Assembly: GCF_900114925.1 (NCBI RefSeq)
Contig: NZ_FOUR01000002.1
Coordinates: 310,001-374,000, forward strand
Reading direction: 5' to 3'
Length of the DNA stretch: 64,000 bases
Source: Marinobacter pelagius
Lineage (GTDB): Bacteria; Pseudomonadota; Gammaproteobacteria; Pseudomonadales; Oleiphilaceae
Numbering within the stretch: position 1 is the stretch's first letter; each line of letters opens with the position of its first letter. Of the stretch, positions 49,362 to 57,026 are shown one piece after another. Both the position numbers and the translations under genes were made by a program. The notes beneath the pieces are model-generated. The model did not search any database. It was not told the origin of the DNA and worked only from the letters and a program-made list of their open reading frames with translations.

Positions 49362-52300
49362 ATGGGCAGTAAATTTCTTCGGTCCGTCGTGCCAGGAGCT
49401 CTGGCAGCGGGCCTTGTAACAACACTGGCCGGCTGCAGCGGCAGTGATCATGATGCCTCGCTGGGAACTCCGGAGGGAGAAGCCATTGTTGAGGCGTTCC
49501 TCACCGAGAAAGCCGTCCAGATCGGCGGCGCAACCACCGCCACGGCCCGCGCCAATCTGGGCGACACTGACTGGGCCGTGTACAACATGGCCAACCGTCT
49601 GGCGATCACGCCAATCCAGACTACCGCAGGTGTTGTGCACGAGATTGAGCTGGAGAACTTTATCCAGGATATCCTGGTGGTGCCCTACGAGGGCCGCACC
49701 TATGCATTGGCGGCAGTGCGTGAGTCCGGCATTGCGGTGGTGGATATTACCGATCCCGCGGCGATGCAGGTGCTGCATACCACGCCGGTGAATTATTACC
49801 AGGACGACATTAAATATGCCGAAGGCGGCGGTGACATCGTAGAAGGTGTCGTAATCGAGGGACACGGATTCATCAAATCGTTGGAAGCCGACGCTGAAGC
49901 CACCACGCTTTGGATTGCCAACGAGAGCTACGGAATCCATCGCGTTCCTCTTGCAAACGTTATTACCTCAACACCCGTACTCGAAGAAGATGGCAGCCTT
50001 CTGATTGATCCCGCTGATCCCAATACTACAGAAATGTATACACTTCAGTATTCGGGAGAGCATCCATGGGGTGCACCGGCGGACCTCCAGCTTCATAACG
50101 GTTACCTGTATGCCGCAATCGGCTTTCTGGGACTGGGCGTCTATGATCCTGTCACTCTGGATCGGGTCGGTTATTACAACCTTTATACCGACGCCACCGT
50201 TTCCGAGGATTGGTTCATCGATATGAATGTTGCAGATGAAGTAGTGAATCCGGAAACACACCTCGACGAAGACACAGGGATGCCGAATTACTTACAGGCG
50301 TCGTTCGAAATTCAGGACGTCTGGCACGGAGATGTTGACGCACCAACACCCTGGGCGGATTTCGACCGCTATGGCAAGTACTACTACAAGGCCAACAAGC
50401 TCGATGTAGAGACCTATACGACTGAAGGCGGCAGTGACCAGACCATTGTCTATCTCGCCTACGGTCTTGGTGGGCTGGTTGCTGTTGATGTGGGGGCCCC
50501 GGATACGACAACAGGCGAGATGGCCACCAGTTATCTCGGTTACGCCCCAGCAGTGCCCGCCCATGGCCCGGATGAGCCGACCGGAGAGCAATCACAAAGC
50601 CTTTTCCCCTACTTCGGTGTGGGCATGCTCAAGGAAGCGGGTGTAATCGACGTTGAAGTCGACATTACCAACGACCGTGTGTTCTACGCGGATCACTTTG
50701 CGGGGCTTGTCGCACTGAAAGGGGCCGCAGATCCAAGCACCAACTGGATGCCCGAAACGGACTTTGACAACGATGACCAAGGTACGCTCGGCGATCACTG
50801 GCCCGACTACGAGTTCGTGACCTCTTACAACATGGGCGCCTGGGATCCGGACGATAACGAGTCCCTCCCTGCATGGATGTATGCGGATCCAAGTCTTCTG
50901 GTAACAGGAGAAGTAAGCGGCCACGGTAACGCGCTATTCCTGATGCCTGAACTCAGCGACGACACCGGTGCTGTTGATGTTGTCCAGGCCACCGGCGCAG
51001 GTGGTCTGAACTTCATGGATATTGGAGTTCTGACGCCACTCCCAACCGAACCTGATACGGAAATCGATATGGCGACCAGGTTCACCGTCCCCGCCTACTT
51101 CGCCAGCACCGATGAAACCTATGCCGATGCCGATGGCACACCAACCTCGCCCCTGGCGGTAGGTCATACCCAGGGCGTAGCGGCCACGCAGCAGTATCTC
51201 TACATGGCCGATGGCCCCCATGGCATGAGCGTGTGGCAGATTGCGGACGCCGATGGTAACGCCCTGGATGAACCGCACGTGGTTGCCAACACCGTGGTCG
51301 ATGAATACGAGGTGGACAACCCCGATGGCTCCACCGTCTATCCAACGCCCCACGCCTATAACGTGATTCTGGGTGCCGAAGACAGCATGGCCTATGTCAT
51401 GTCCCAGAGCCTGGGCCTGCGCCGCGTGGATGTCAGTGGTGCAGAGGCTGGCCAGGGAGTACAGGGTGCGCCGCTGTTGCTGACCCCGCAGCCCTCGGAC
51501 TTCTACGAGCACAACCTGGCAACCGGCTCCTACGGCGATATCAGCCGGCAGGACCATGCCTACGACGTGGATTTCCATGGCAATTACGCCGTGGTAGCCG
51601 ACGGCAGCAACGGTCTGACCGTGTACGACATGACCATGAACCCTGCTGACGGCACCGGCAATCACGTGGTTGCCAATCTGGGCTCAGCGACTGGCAATCC
51701 GCTATTGGGTCGCGCCTCCGGCGTGGAACTCTGGACCAACCCTGAAGACGGCAGGATCTACGCCTTCGTCGCGTCCGGCCATTCCGGCATCGCGGTCGTG
51801 GATATGACTGGTCTTCTGGTGGAGGGGGTAACCCCGGGCATGGAACTGGTCAAGATCTTCCAGCCGATCAAGATCGAGGAAGAGCTGGACGGAACCGTGC
51901 ATATCGGCAAGGCGGATAGCCGCAGTGTGGATGTCGATGTGGTGGGTGATCACGCCTACTTCAGCTACGGCGGTTTTGGCCTCCTGGCCTACAGCATTGA
52001 AGACCTGTTGGCGCCGCTGCCGGAGGGTGTCGAGCCCAACAAGATCTGGACCATGGGAAGCGGCGGGTACGACTACCGTCCCGAGGCGGTCGCCCAGTAT
52101 CGGCTCCAGGCCGAACCGGGACTGGAGGATTCCGATCCTGAAGCGTTGTACATGACACCGCAATACTTCCCGGCTGACACTCTGCTGGTTGATGGTGACG
52201 GCCACTGGTACACCCTGGATGAGCCAAGGCTGCTGTTCTACGTGGCCTACGGCGAAGCCGGCGTTGCCAAGCTCGACTGGAGCGATCCCGCCAATCCGGT

Positions 52301-52409
52301 GCTGATGGAACACCAGCACACCGTCGGTGAAGCCACCGGAACCGCGATTGCTAATGGACGGGTCTATGTCGCCGATGGTGGCGGTGGCCTGGTGATCTTC
52401 CGTCAATAA
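49362..52409 (+). CDS. Large lipoprotein with about 11 LVIVD-like beta-propeller repeats
   Basis: 1015 residues. The lipobox is TLAGCS with Cys25; Ser at +2 fits outer-membrane sorting. The protein is built of units with a hydrophobic strand, a short loop with Gly and a strand ending near Asp. I can count about eleven: ALAAVRESGIAVVDIT, LYAAIGFLGLGVYD, VYLAYGLGGLVAVDV, VFYADHFAGLVALK, LYMADGPHGMSVWQI, AYVMSQSLGLRRVDV, AVVADGSNGLTVYDM, FVASGHSGIAVVDM, AYFSYGGFGLLAYS, FYVAYGEAGVAKLDW and VYVADGGGGLVIFR. Such repeats form beta-propellers, usually ligand- or surface-binding. Function unknown. Acidic overall. It is divergent from the MacAB-like operon and ends with a very strong terminator. Confidence 0.75.
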   Translation: MGSKFLRSVVPGALAAGLVTTLAGCSGSDHDASLGTPEGEAIVEAFLTEKAVQIGGATTATARANLGDTDWAVYNMANRLAITPIQTTAGVVHEIELENFIQDILVVPYEGRTYALAAVRESGIAVVDITDPAAMQVLHTTPVNYYQDDIKYAEGGGDIVEGVVIEGHGFIKSLEADAEATTLWIANESYGIHRVPLANVITSTPVLEEDGSLLIDPADPNTTEMYTLQYSGEHPWGAPADLQLHNGYLYAAIGFLGLGVYDPVTLDRVGYYNLYTDATVSEDWFIDMNVADEVVNPETHLDEDTGMPNYLQASFEIQDVWHGDVDAPTPWADFDRYGKYYYKANKLDVETYTTEGGSDQTIVYLAYGLGGLVAVDVGAPDTTTGEMATSYLGYAPAVPAHGPDEPTGEQSQSLFPYFGVGMLKEAGVIDVEVDITNDRVFYADHFAGLVALKGAADPSTNWMPETDFDNDDQGTLGDHWPDYEFVTSYNMGAWDPDDNESLPAWMYADPSLLVTGEVSGHGNALFLMPELSDDTGAVDVVQATGAGGLNFMDIGVLTPLPTEPDTEIDMATRFTVPAYFASTDETYADADGTPTSPLAVGHTQGVAATQQYLYMADGPHGMSVWQIADADGNALDEPHVVANTVVDEYEVDNPDGSTVYPTPHAYNVILGAEDSMAYVMSQSLGLRRVDVSGAEAGQGVQGAPLLLTPQPSDFYEHNLATGSYGDISRQDHAYDVDFHGNYAVVADGSNGLTVYDMTMNPADGTGNHVVANLGSATGNPLLGRASGVELWTNPEDGRIYAFVASGHSGIAVVDMTGLLVEGVTPGMELVKIFQPIKIEEELDGTVHIGKADSRSVDVDVVGDHAYFSYGGFGLLAYSIEDLLAPLPEGVEPNKIWTMGSGGYDYRPEAVAQYRLQAEPGLEDSDPEALYMTPQYFPADTLLVDGDGHWYTLDEPRLLFYVAYGEAGVAKLDWSDPANPVLMEHQHTVGEATGTAIANGRVYVADGGGGLVIFRQ

Positions 52410-52422
52410 AACTTGAATACCA

Positions 52423-52460
52423 GAACGAAGAAGGCCGGGAAATCCCGGCCTTCTTCGTTC
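52423..52460. terminator. Long perfect palindrome, likely bidirectional terminator
   Basis: An 18-bp perfect stem (52423-52440 with 52443-52460; core GAAGGCCGGGA) with a 2-nt AA centre, between the convergent lipoprotein and OmpW-type genes. Confidence 0.85.
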
Positions 52461-52479
52461 CAGCTCCTGTCAATTCGGC

Positions 52480-53136
52480 TCAGAACCGGTAGCCCACGCC
52501 CAATGTGAACACCACCGGATCGATCTCCATCTCAACGGTCTCGTCAATGGCTCCGGAGAATTTGGCGTCGGTATCCAGCAGGGTATAGCGAACGTCGAAA
52601 TTGACCAGCACCGGAGTACCGAAGTCCAGCTCGACACCCGCCAGAACTGTGGGATCGAAGGTGCTGTCCAGGTTGACGTCCAGTCCGGACAGTTTGGCAT
52701 TCTCATCGTAGAATTTGTTGAAAGCAACGCCGGCACCGAGATACGGCGTGACCGCAGAGGTATCCTGGAAAAAGAAGTTCATCGTGAGGTACGTCGGAAC
52801 GTATTTCACATCCCCGATGTTGCCAATGCCCAGGTCCTTCAACCGTTGATTGCCCTCAAGGTCCGGCGAGTACGGCAACGAAGAACTGACTTCCAGTGCC
52901 ACAGACTCCGTGACAAACCACCCCAGGGCACCCCCGAGGGTGACATCGCTGTCCAGCCGAACACCGCTTCGAGGTATGGTCGAAAAGCTCTCACTCCCGG
53001 TATCCGGGTCCATGGCACTGACACCCGCCCGGACATAAAAATCACCGGCCCCGGCCTGAACCGGGCCTGCCAAAGCGCCCCCCAGCAATGAAACAACAGC
53101 AGCACTGGCCAGATTCGTTGCAGAAAATCCCTTCAT
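52480..53136 (-). CDS. OmpW-family outer-membrane protein
   Basis: 218 residues. Signal peptide cut after VQA (about residue 28). OmpW features: GDFYVRAGVSAMDPDTGS, then WFVTESVALEVSSSLPYSPDL, GNIGDVKYVPTYLTMNFFF, PYLGAGVAFNKFY and the C-terminal LGVGYRF with terminal Phe. Eight-strand barrel, possibly a channel for small hydrophobic compounds. GGAGGG lies before the ATG. Confidence 0.88.
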   Translation of the reverse strand: MKGFSATNLASAAVVSLLGGALAGPVQAGAGDFYVRAGVSAMDPDTGSESFSTIPRSGVRLDSDVTLGGALGWFVTESVALEVSSSLPYSPDLEGNQRLKDLGIGNIGDVKYVPTYLTMNFFFQDTSAVTPYLGAGVAFNKFYDENAKLSGLDVNLDSTFDPTVLAGVELDFGTPVLVNFDVRYTLLDTDAKFSGAIDETVEMEIDPVVFTLGVGYRF

Positions 53137-53237
53137 GATTTTTCCCTCCCAGGAAAGTTTGTTGACGGGATGAGAGACCGCTCTCTAGAGTCTAGTAAAG
53201 ATCAGCATTCCTTGGACAAACAGGAGACAGTCACCGG

Positions 53238-54110
53238 ATGCCAACCCTGAAACCCGCCAAACTTGGCTTGCGAACGCGCCTTTTCCAGCTGATCTTCGAG
53301 TCGGATACACGGATCGCCAAGGCATTTGATATTGCCCTGGTGATTCTGATCTTCCTTAGCGTAGCCATCGTGATGCTGAACAGCATTGACGAGTATCACG
53401 AACGTTTCGGAGAGGTGTTCTATTACACCGAGTGGGTCATTACCGTCATATTCACAATTGAACTCGCGTTGAGGATCTACTGCCTGGAAAAACCGGGGCT
53501 TTATCTGAAGAGCTTTTACGGGGTCATCGATGTGCTGGCGGTTCTGCCCACCTGGCTGGTTTTACTGTTCCCCGGTGCGCAGGTGCTGGTCGTTGTGCGC
53601 CTGCTGCGGGCGCTACGGCTGTTCCGGGTGCTGGAAATGATGACACTGGAGGGCGAAAAGCGCTTGCTCTGGGGCGCGTTGGTGCGCAGCCGGCACCAGA
53701 TAGGGATTTTCCTGTTCACGGTCATCATGCTGGTGACCATCTTTTCGTCAGTGCTATACCTGATCGAACCAGCCGAAGCGGGCTTTACCAGCATTCCGAA
53801 AGCCATTTACTGGGGTATTGTTACCCTGACCACCGTCGGCTACGGGGACATCACTCCCGTGACGGCTCTGGGGCAGTTCATCTCCGTCGCCATCATGCTG
53901 GTCGGTTATTCGATCATCGCGTTACCGGTAGGCATTTTCTCGGCCGAGGTGATCCGAGCGCTTCAGCGGGAGCGGTATTCCAATGAAGCCTGTCCGGGCT
54001 GCGGCAAACACCGGCACGAGCAGGACGCCCGTTACTGCAAATACTGCGGCACCTGGCTTGATGAAGAAACACCGGATCCCCGCAGGAAAGCAAAAAGCCC
54101 CGAGGCCTGA
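53238..54110 (+). CDS. Voltage-gated potassium channel with C-terminal zinc ribbon
   Basis: 290 residues. Six membrane segments: S1 at about 31-48, S2 near 62-80, S4 with regular arginines (VVVRLLRALRLFRVLEMM, about 118-135), then the pore helix and selectivity filter TTVGYGD (198-204) and S6 (about 214-235). The soluble tail has Cys252, Cys255, Cys267 and Cys270 (CPGCGKHRHEQDARYCKYC), a zinc ribbon. The S4 arginines and filter make a voltage-gated K+ channel clear; the zinc ribbon may tune gating, which is inference. No RCK domain. Alone in its transcription unit. Confidence 0.9.
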   Translation: MPTLKPAKLGLRTRLFQLIFESDTRIAKAFDIALVILIFLSVAIVMLNSIDEYHERFGEVFYYTEWVITVIFTIELALRIYCLEKPGLYLKSFYGVIDVLAVLPTWLVLLFPGAQVLVVVRLLRALRLFRVLEMMTLEGEKRLLWGALVRSRHQIGIFLFTVIMLVTIFSSVLYLIEPAEAGFTSIPKAIYWGIVTLTTVGYGDITPVTALGQFISVAIMLVGYSIIALPVGIFSAEVIRALQRERYSNEACPGCGKHRHEQDARYCKYCGTWLDEETPDPRRKAKSPEA

Positions 54111-54124
54111 GACCCCGGGGCTTT
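54094..54124. terminator. Hairpin terminator between K+ channel and fpr
   Basis: AAAGCCCCG at 54094-54102 pairs with CGGGGCTTT at 54116-54124, with a T run on the minus strand. It overlaps the last codons of the channel gene and mainly serves fpr. Confidence 0.85.
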
Positions 54125-54151
54125 CCTGAGCGTTTCTACTGGACTTAGAGC

Positions 54152-54922
54152 TTACTGCTCCACGAACGCCCGCTCGATCACGTAATGGCCCATGTCACCG
54201 CCCCGGGCCTCACGGAATCCCATCTTGTCCAGGATCGCGCAGGTATCCTTCAGCATGCTCGGGCTGCCGCAGATCATGAAACGGTCGGTGTCCGGATTGA
54301 AATCCGGCAGTCCCAGATCCCGGGTGATCTTGCCGGATTCCATGGCGTCGGTCAGGCGGCCCTCGTTGCGGAACGGCTCTCGGGTGACCGTCGGGTAGTA
54401 CAACAAATTGCCCTTGACCATCTCACCAAAGAATTCGTTCTCCGGCAGCTCCTCGATCTCCTTCTGGTAGGCCAGCTCGGAGATATAGCGCACACCGTGT
54501 GTGAGGATCACCTTGTCGAACGCCTCGTAGACTTCCGGGTCCTTGATGATGCTCATGAACGGTGCCAGGCCGGTGCCGGTGCTGATCAGCCAGAGGTTCT
54601 TGCCCGGCAGCAGGTTGTCCAGCACCAGGGTACCCGTCGGCTTCTTGCTCAGCAGGATCTCATCGCCCGGTTTGATCTGCTGCAGACGCGAGGTGAGCGG
54701 GCCGTCCGGCACCTTGATGGAGAAAAACTCCAGCTCTTCCTCGTAATTGGCGCTGGCGATACTGTAGGCGCGCATCAGCGGCTTGCCATCGGTCTCGAGG
54801 CCAATCATCACAAAATGACCGTTCTTGAACCGGAATCCCGGATCGCGGCTGGTTTTGAAGCTGAACAGGGTGTCATTCCAGTGATGTACGCTGGTGACCG
54901 TTTCTTTCATCAGGTTGCTCAT
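54152..54922 (-). CDS. fpr: Ferredoxin--NADP+ reductase
   Basis: 256 residues from MSNLMKETVTS. FAD domain with GHFVMIGLETDGKPLMRAYSIAS (RAYSIAS flavin motif), then NADP domain with WLISTGTGLAPFMSIIKDPE and FMICGSPSMLKDTCAIL; C-terminal ERAFVEQ. It exchanges electrons between NADPH and ferredoxin or flavodoxin, and in Pseudomonas it is induced by oxidative stress. ACGAGG lies 5 nt before the chosen ATG. Divergent from the finR-like gene. Confidence 0.93.
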   Translation of the reverse strand: MSNLMKETVTSVHHWNDTLFSFKTSRDPGFRFKNGHFVMIGLETDGKPLMRAYSIASANYEEELEFFSIKVPDGPLTSRLQQIKPGDEILLSKKPTGTLVLDNLLPGKNLWLISTGTGLAPFMSIIKDPEVYEAFDKVILTHGVRYISELAYQKEIEELPENEFFGEMVKGNLLYYPTVTREPFRNEGRLTDAMESGKITRDLGLPDFNPDTDRFMICGSPSMLKDTCAILDKMGFREARGGDMGHYVIERAFVEQ

Positions 54923-55013
54923 GTAAACCTCGTACCTGCGCTCAAGCAAAAAGCGTGAATCGTCTGAATATCAATTGCCTGAAGTGTAACCCACGTTTAA
55001 CCTATCGATGAAA

Positions 55014-55026
55014 TGGGATATACCCA
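55014..55026. promoter_or_regulatory. Possible LysR-type operator between fpr and finR
   Basis: TGGGATATACCCA is a T-N11-A box with 4-bp dyad arms, in the 142-bp gap between fpr and the divergent LysR gene. The pattern fits many LysR regulators, but such short dyads are common. Confidence 0.4.
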
Positions 55027-55064
55027 TAACCTTATTCGGCAAAATCGATTTATGGCGCTTCCTT

Positions 55065-55949
55065 ATGAAATTCAGTTTCCGTCAGCTTGAGGTCTTCCTC
55101 GCCGCTGCCCACTTCCAGAACATCACCCGGGCCGCCGATTCCCTGGCCATGTCCCAATCCGCGGCCAGCAGCGCCCTCAAGGAGCTGGAAAGCCAGTTCG
55201 ATATCCAGCTGTTCGACCGGGTCGGCAAGCGCCTCCAGCTCAACGAACTCGGGCGCCTGTACCGGCCCAAGGTGGAATCGGTACTGGCCCAGGCCCGGGA
55301 ACTGGAACAGGCCTTCAGTAAACACTCGGAAGTAGGCGCCCTCAAGGTCGGCGCCACATTGACTATCGGTAACTATCTGGCCGTCGGCGTCATGGCCCAA
55401 TACATGAATACCCCTACCCGCCCCCGTGTCTCCCTGGAGGTGGCCAACACCAGCACCATCGCCCGGCGGGTGAAGGATTTCGAGCTGGATATCGGTCTGA
55501 TCGAGGGGGAACTGCAGTCGTCCGAACTTGAGATGATCCCCTGGCGGGAGGACGAACTTGTGGTGTTCTGCTCGCCCAGCCATCCCCTCGCCACCAAGGG
55601 AAAGCTGACCGACGACGATTTACGGGAAGCCACCTGGATCATGCGCGAACAGGGCTCCGGCACCCGCCAGAGCTTCGAACGCGGCATGCACGGCCTGCTT
55701 CCGGATCTGAATGTGTTGCTGGAACTGGAGCATACCGAGGCGATCAAACGGGCGGTGGAAGCGGACCTGGGCATCGGGTGCCTGTCACAGGTGGTCCTGG
55801 TCGACGCCTTCCGCCGCGGGAGCCTGGTGCCGCTGGAAGTGCCCGAGCACCGGCGGTTTGACCGGCAGTTCTACTTTATCCTGCACAAGCAGAAGTACCG
55901 GAGTGCGGGGATTGATGCGTGGATGGAGCTGTGTCGGGGGCTGGAGTGA
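55065..55949 (+). CDS. finR: LysR-family regulator, probable FinR
   Basis: 294 residues from MKFSFRQLEVF. The N-terminal winged helix (about 1-60: FRQLEVFLAAAHFQNITRAADSLAMSQSAASSALKELESQ) and the LysR effector-binding domain (about 88-290) are clear. The name is inferred from its place: a LysR gene divergent from fpr is FinR in Pseudomonas, where it activates fpr under oxidative stress. The frame is open upstream to 55008, but the LysR family start fits 55065. A block of palindromic repeats follows its stop. Confidence 0.8.
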   Translation: MKFSFRQLEVFLAAAHFQNITRAADSLAMSQSAASSALKELESQFDIQLFDRVGKRLQLNELGRLYRPKVESVLAQARELEQAFSKHSEVGALKVGATLTIGNYLAVGVMAQYMNTPTRPRVSLEVANTSTIARRVKDFELDIGLIEGELQSSELEMIPWREDELVVFCSPSHPLATKGKLTDDDLREATWIMREQGSGTRQSFERGMHGLLPDLNVLLELEHTEAIKRAVEADLGIGCLSQVVLVDAFRRGSLVPLEVPEHRRFDRQFYFILHKQKYRSAGIDAWMELCRGLE

Positions 55950-55977
55950 CGATGAAGATGGGGGGCAGACCGAAGAC

Positions 55978-56007
55978 GGGGTCAGATGAAAGCTTTCATC
56001 AGACCCC
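55978..56007. repeat. 30-bp palindromic repeat, copy 2
   Basis: Arms GGGGTCAGATGAA (55978-55990) and TTCATCAGACCCC (55995-56007) around AGCT, with one mismatched pair in the arms. First of three clustered copies. Confidence 0.85.
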
Positions 56008-56033
56008 ATTTGGGGCCGAAGCGCTGAGAACCA

Positions 56034-56063
56034 GGGGTCTGAAGAAAGCCTTCTTCTGACCCC
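56034..56063. repeat. 30-bp palindromic repeat, copy 3 (diverged)
   Basis: Arms GGGGTCTGAAGAA (56034-56046) and TTCTTCTGACCCC (56051-56063). It differs from the others inside the arms, but mostly in paired positions, so the stem is largely kept. Confidence 0.8.
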
Positions 56064-56115
56064 ATCCTGGACCGATGCTCTGAGCTTGAGGGAACCCTCG
56101 AGGCAAATCTAAGAC

Positions 56116-56145
56116 GGGGTCAGATGAAAGCTTTCATCTGACCCC
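56116..56145. repeat. 30-bp palindromic repeat, copy 4 (perfect)
   Basis: Arms GGGGTCAGATGAA (56116-56128) and TTCATCTGACCCC (56133-56145), AGCT centre, perfect dyad. It lies just after the miaE stop codon. Confidence 0.88.
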
Positions 56146-56165
56146 AACTTATTAGCGGGCCCCTG

Positions 56166-56771
56166 CTAACCTACCGGCCCACTGTGAAACCGGAACTCAC
56201 TATCCGGCGCCTCGATCAGCTCCTTCTCGATCGCCAGAAACTCCCCCACCCGCTCATCCACGGGCCCGCCATTGGCCTGCACCGCCAGCTTCAGATAGTC
56301 CTGGTAATGCCGGGCCTCGGATTTCAGCAAGCTGTTGTAAAAATCCGCCAGCTTGTCATCCAGAAACGGCGCCAGGGCGGCAAAACGCTCGCACGAGCGG
56401 GCTTCGATGATCGCGCCGACGATCAGCACATCCACCAGCCGACCCGGATCCTCGGTGCGCACGGCCTGCCGCAACCCGGCGGCATAGCGGGCCGGTGTCA
56501 GGTGTCCATAGTCCACACCACGTTTGTTCATGATCGCCAGAACCTGCTCGAAATGGCGCAACTCTTCCCGCGCCAGCCGGGACATCTTGTTAAGAAGGTC
56601 GCTGTTGTCCACATAGCGATACATCAGGCTGAGCGCCGTGGAAGCAGCTTTCTTCTCGCAATGGGCGTGGTCGATCAGCAACAGGTCCTGGTTGTCCAGG
56701 GCGTTTTCAATCCACTTCTGCGGAGTACGGCACGGGAGGAAATCGTGTATCTCTTGCAGGGCGTCGGTCAT
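56166..56771 (-). CDS. miaE: tRNA-(ms2io6A37) hydroxylase MiaE
   Basis: 201 residues. A ferritin-like di-iron protein that hydroxylates the modified adenosine 37 of tRNA. Di-iron ligands are visible as DHAHCEKKAA and REELRHFEQV (ExxH), then EARSCERF and EARHYQDYL (second ExxH). Start at 56771 (MTDALQEIHDF) is chosen over an in-frame upstream ATG; neither has a strong ribosome site. Divergent from acnB. Confidence 0.9.
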   Translation of the reverse strand: MTDALQEIHDFLPCRTPQKWIENALDNQDLLLIDHAHCEKKAASTALSLMYRYVDNSDLLNKMSRLAREELRHFEQVLAIMNKRGVDYGHLTPARYAAGLRQAVRTEDPGRLVDVLIVGAIIEARSCERFAALAPFLDDKLADFYNSLLKSEARHYQDYLKLAVQANGGPVDERVGEFLAIEKELIEAPDSEFRFHSGPVG

Positions 56772-56888
56772 ATCGGATTTCGGGCTGAAAATTCGGGAGG
56801 CGGGAGTATAGCGCACTTAGCAGATTCCTCCGACCTCTGTCCAACTTAACTTTATAAGGGGTTTCCTATAGAATGCAGCGCCAGTTCA

Positions 56889-56950
56889 GGGAGTCTCTGA
56901 ATAAATCCTGAAACCCCATCGGTGATTTGAGGTGTTATTCAGAGGCTCCC
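56889..56950. repeat. Inverted repeat upstream of acnB (hairpin or small mobile-element remnant)
   Basis: GGGAGTCTCTGAATAA at 56889-56904 and TTATTCAGAGGCTCCC at 56935-56950 are inverted copies with one mismatch, separated by 30 bp. It sits 76-138 bp upstream of the acnB start. Either a leader hairpin or terminal repeats of a tiny element; no clear target duplication. Confidence 0.65.
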
Positions 56951-57026
56951 GTGGCCTTTTCGCCATAAAACTCCCGCCAGGCATGATGCCAACCGCGGGA
57001 CATTCCAACTGATGAGGGTCCATATC

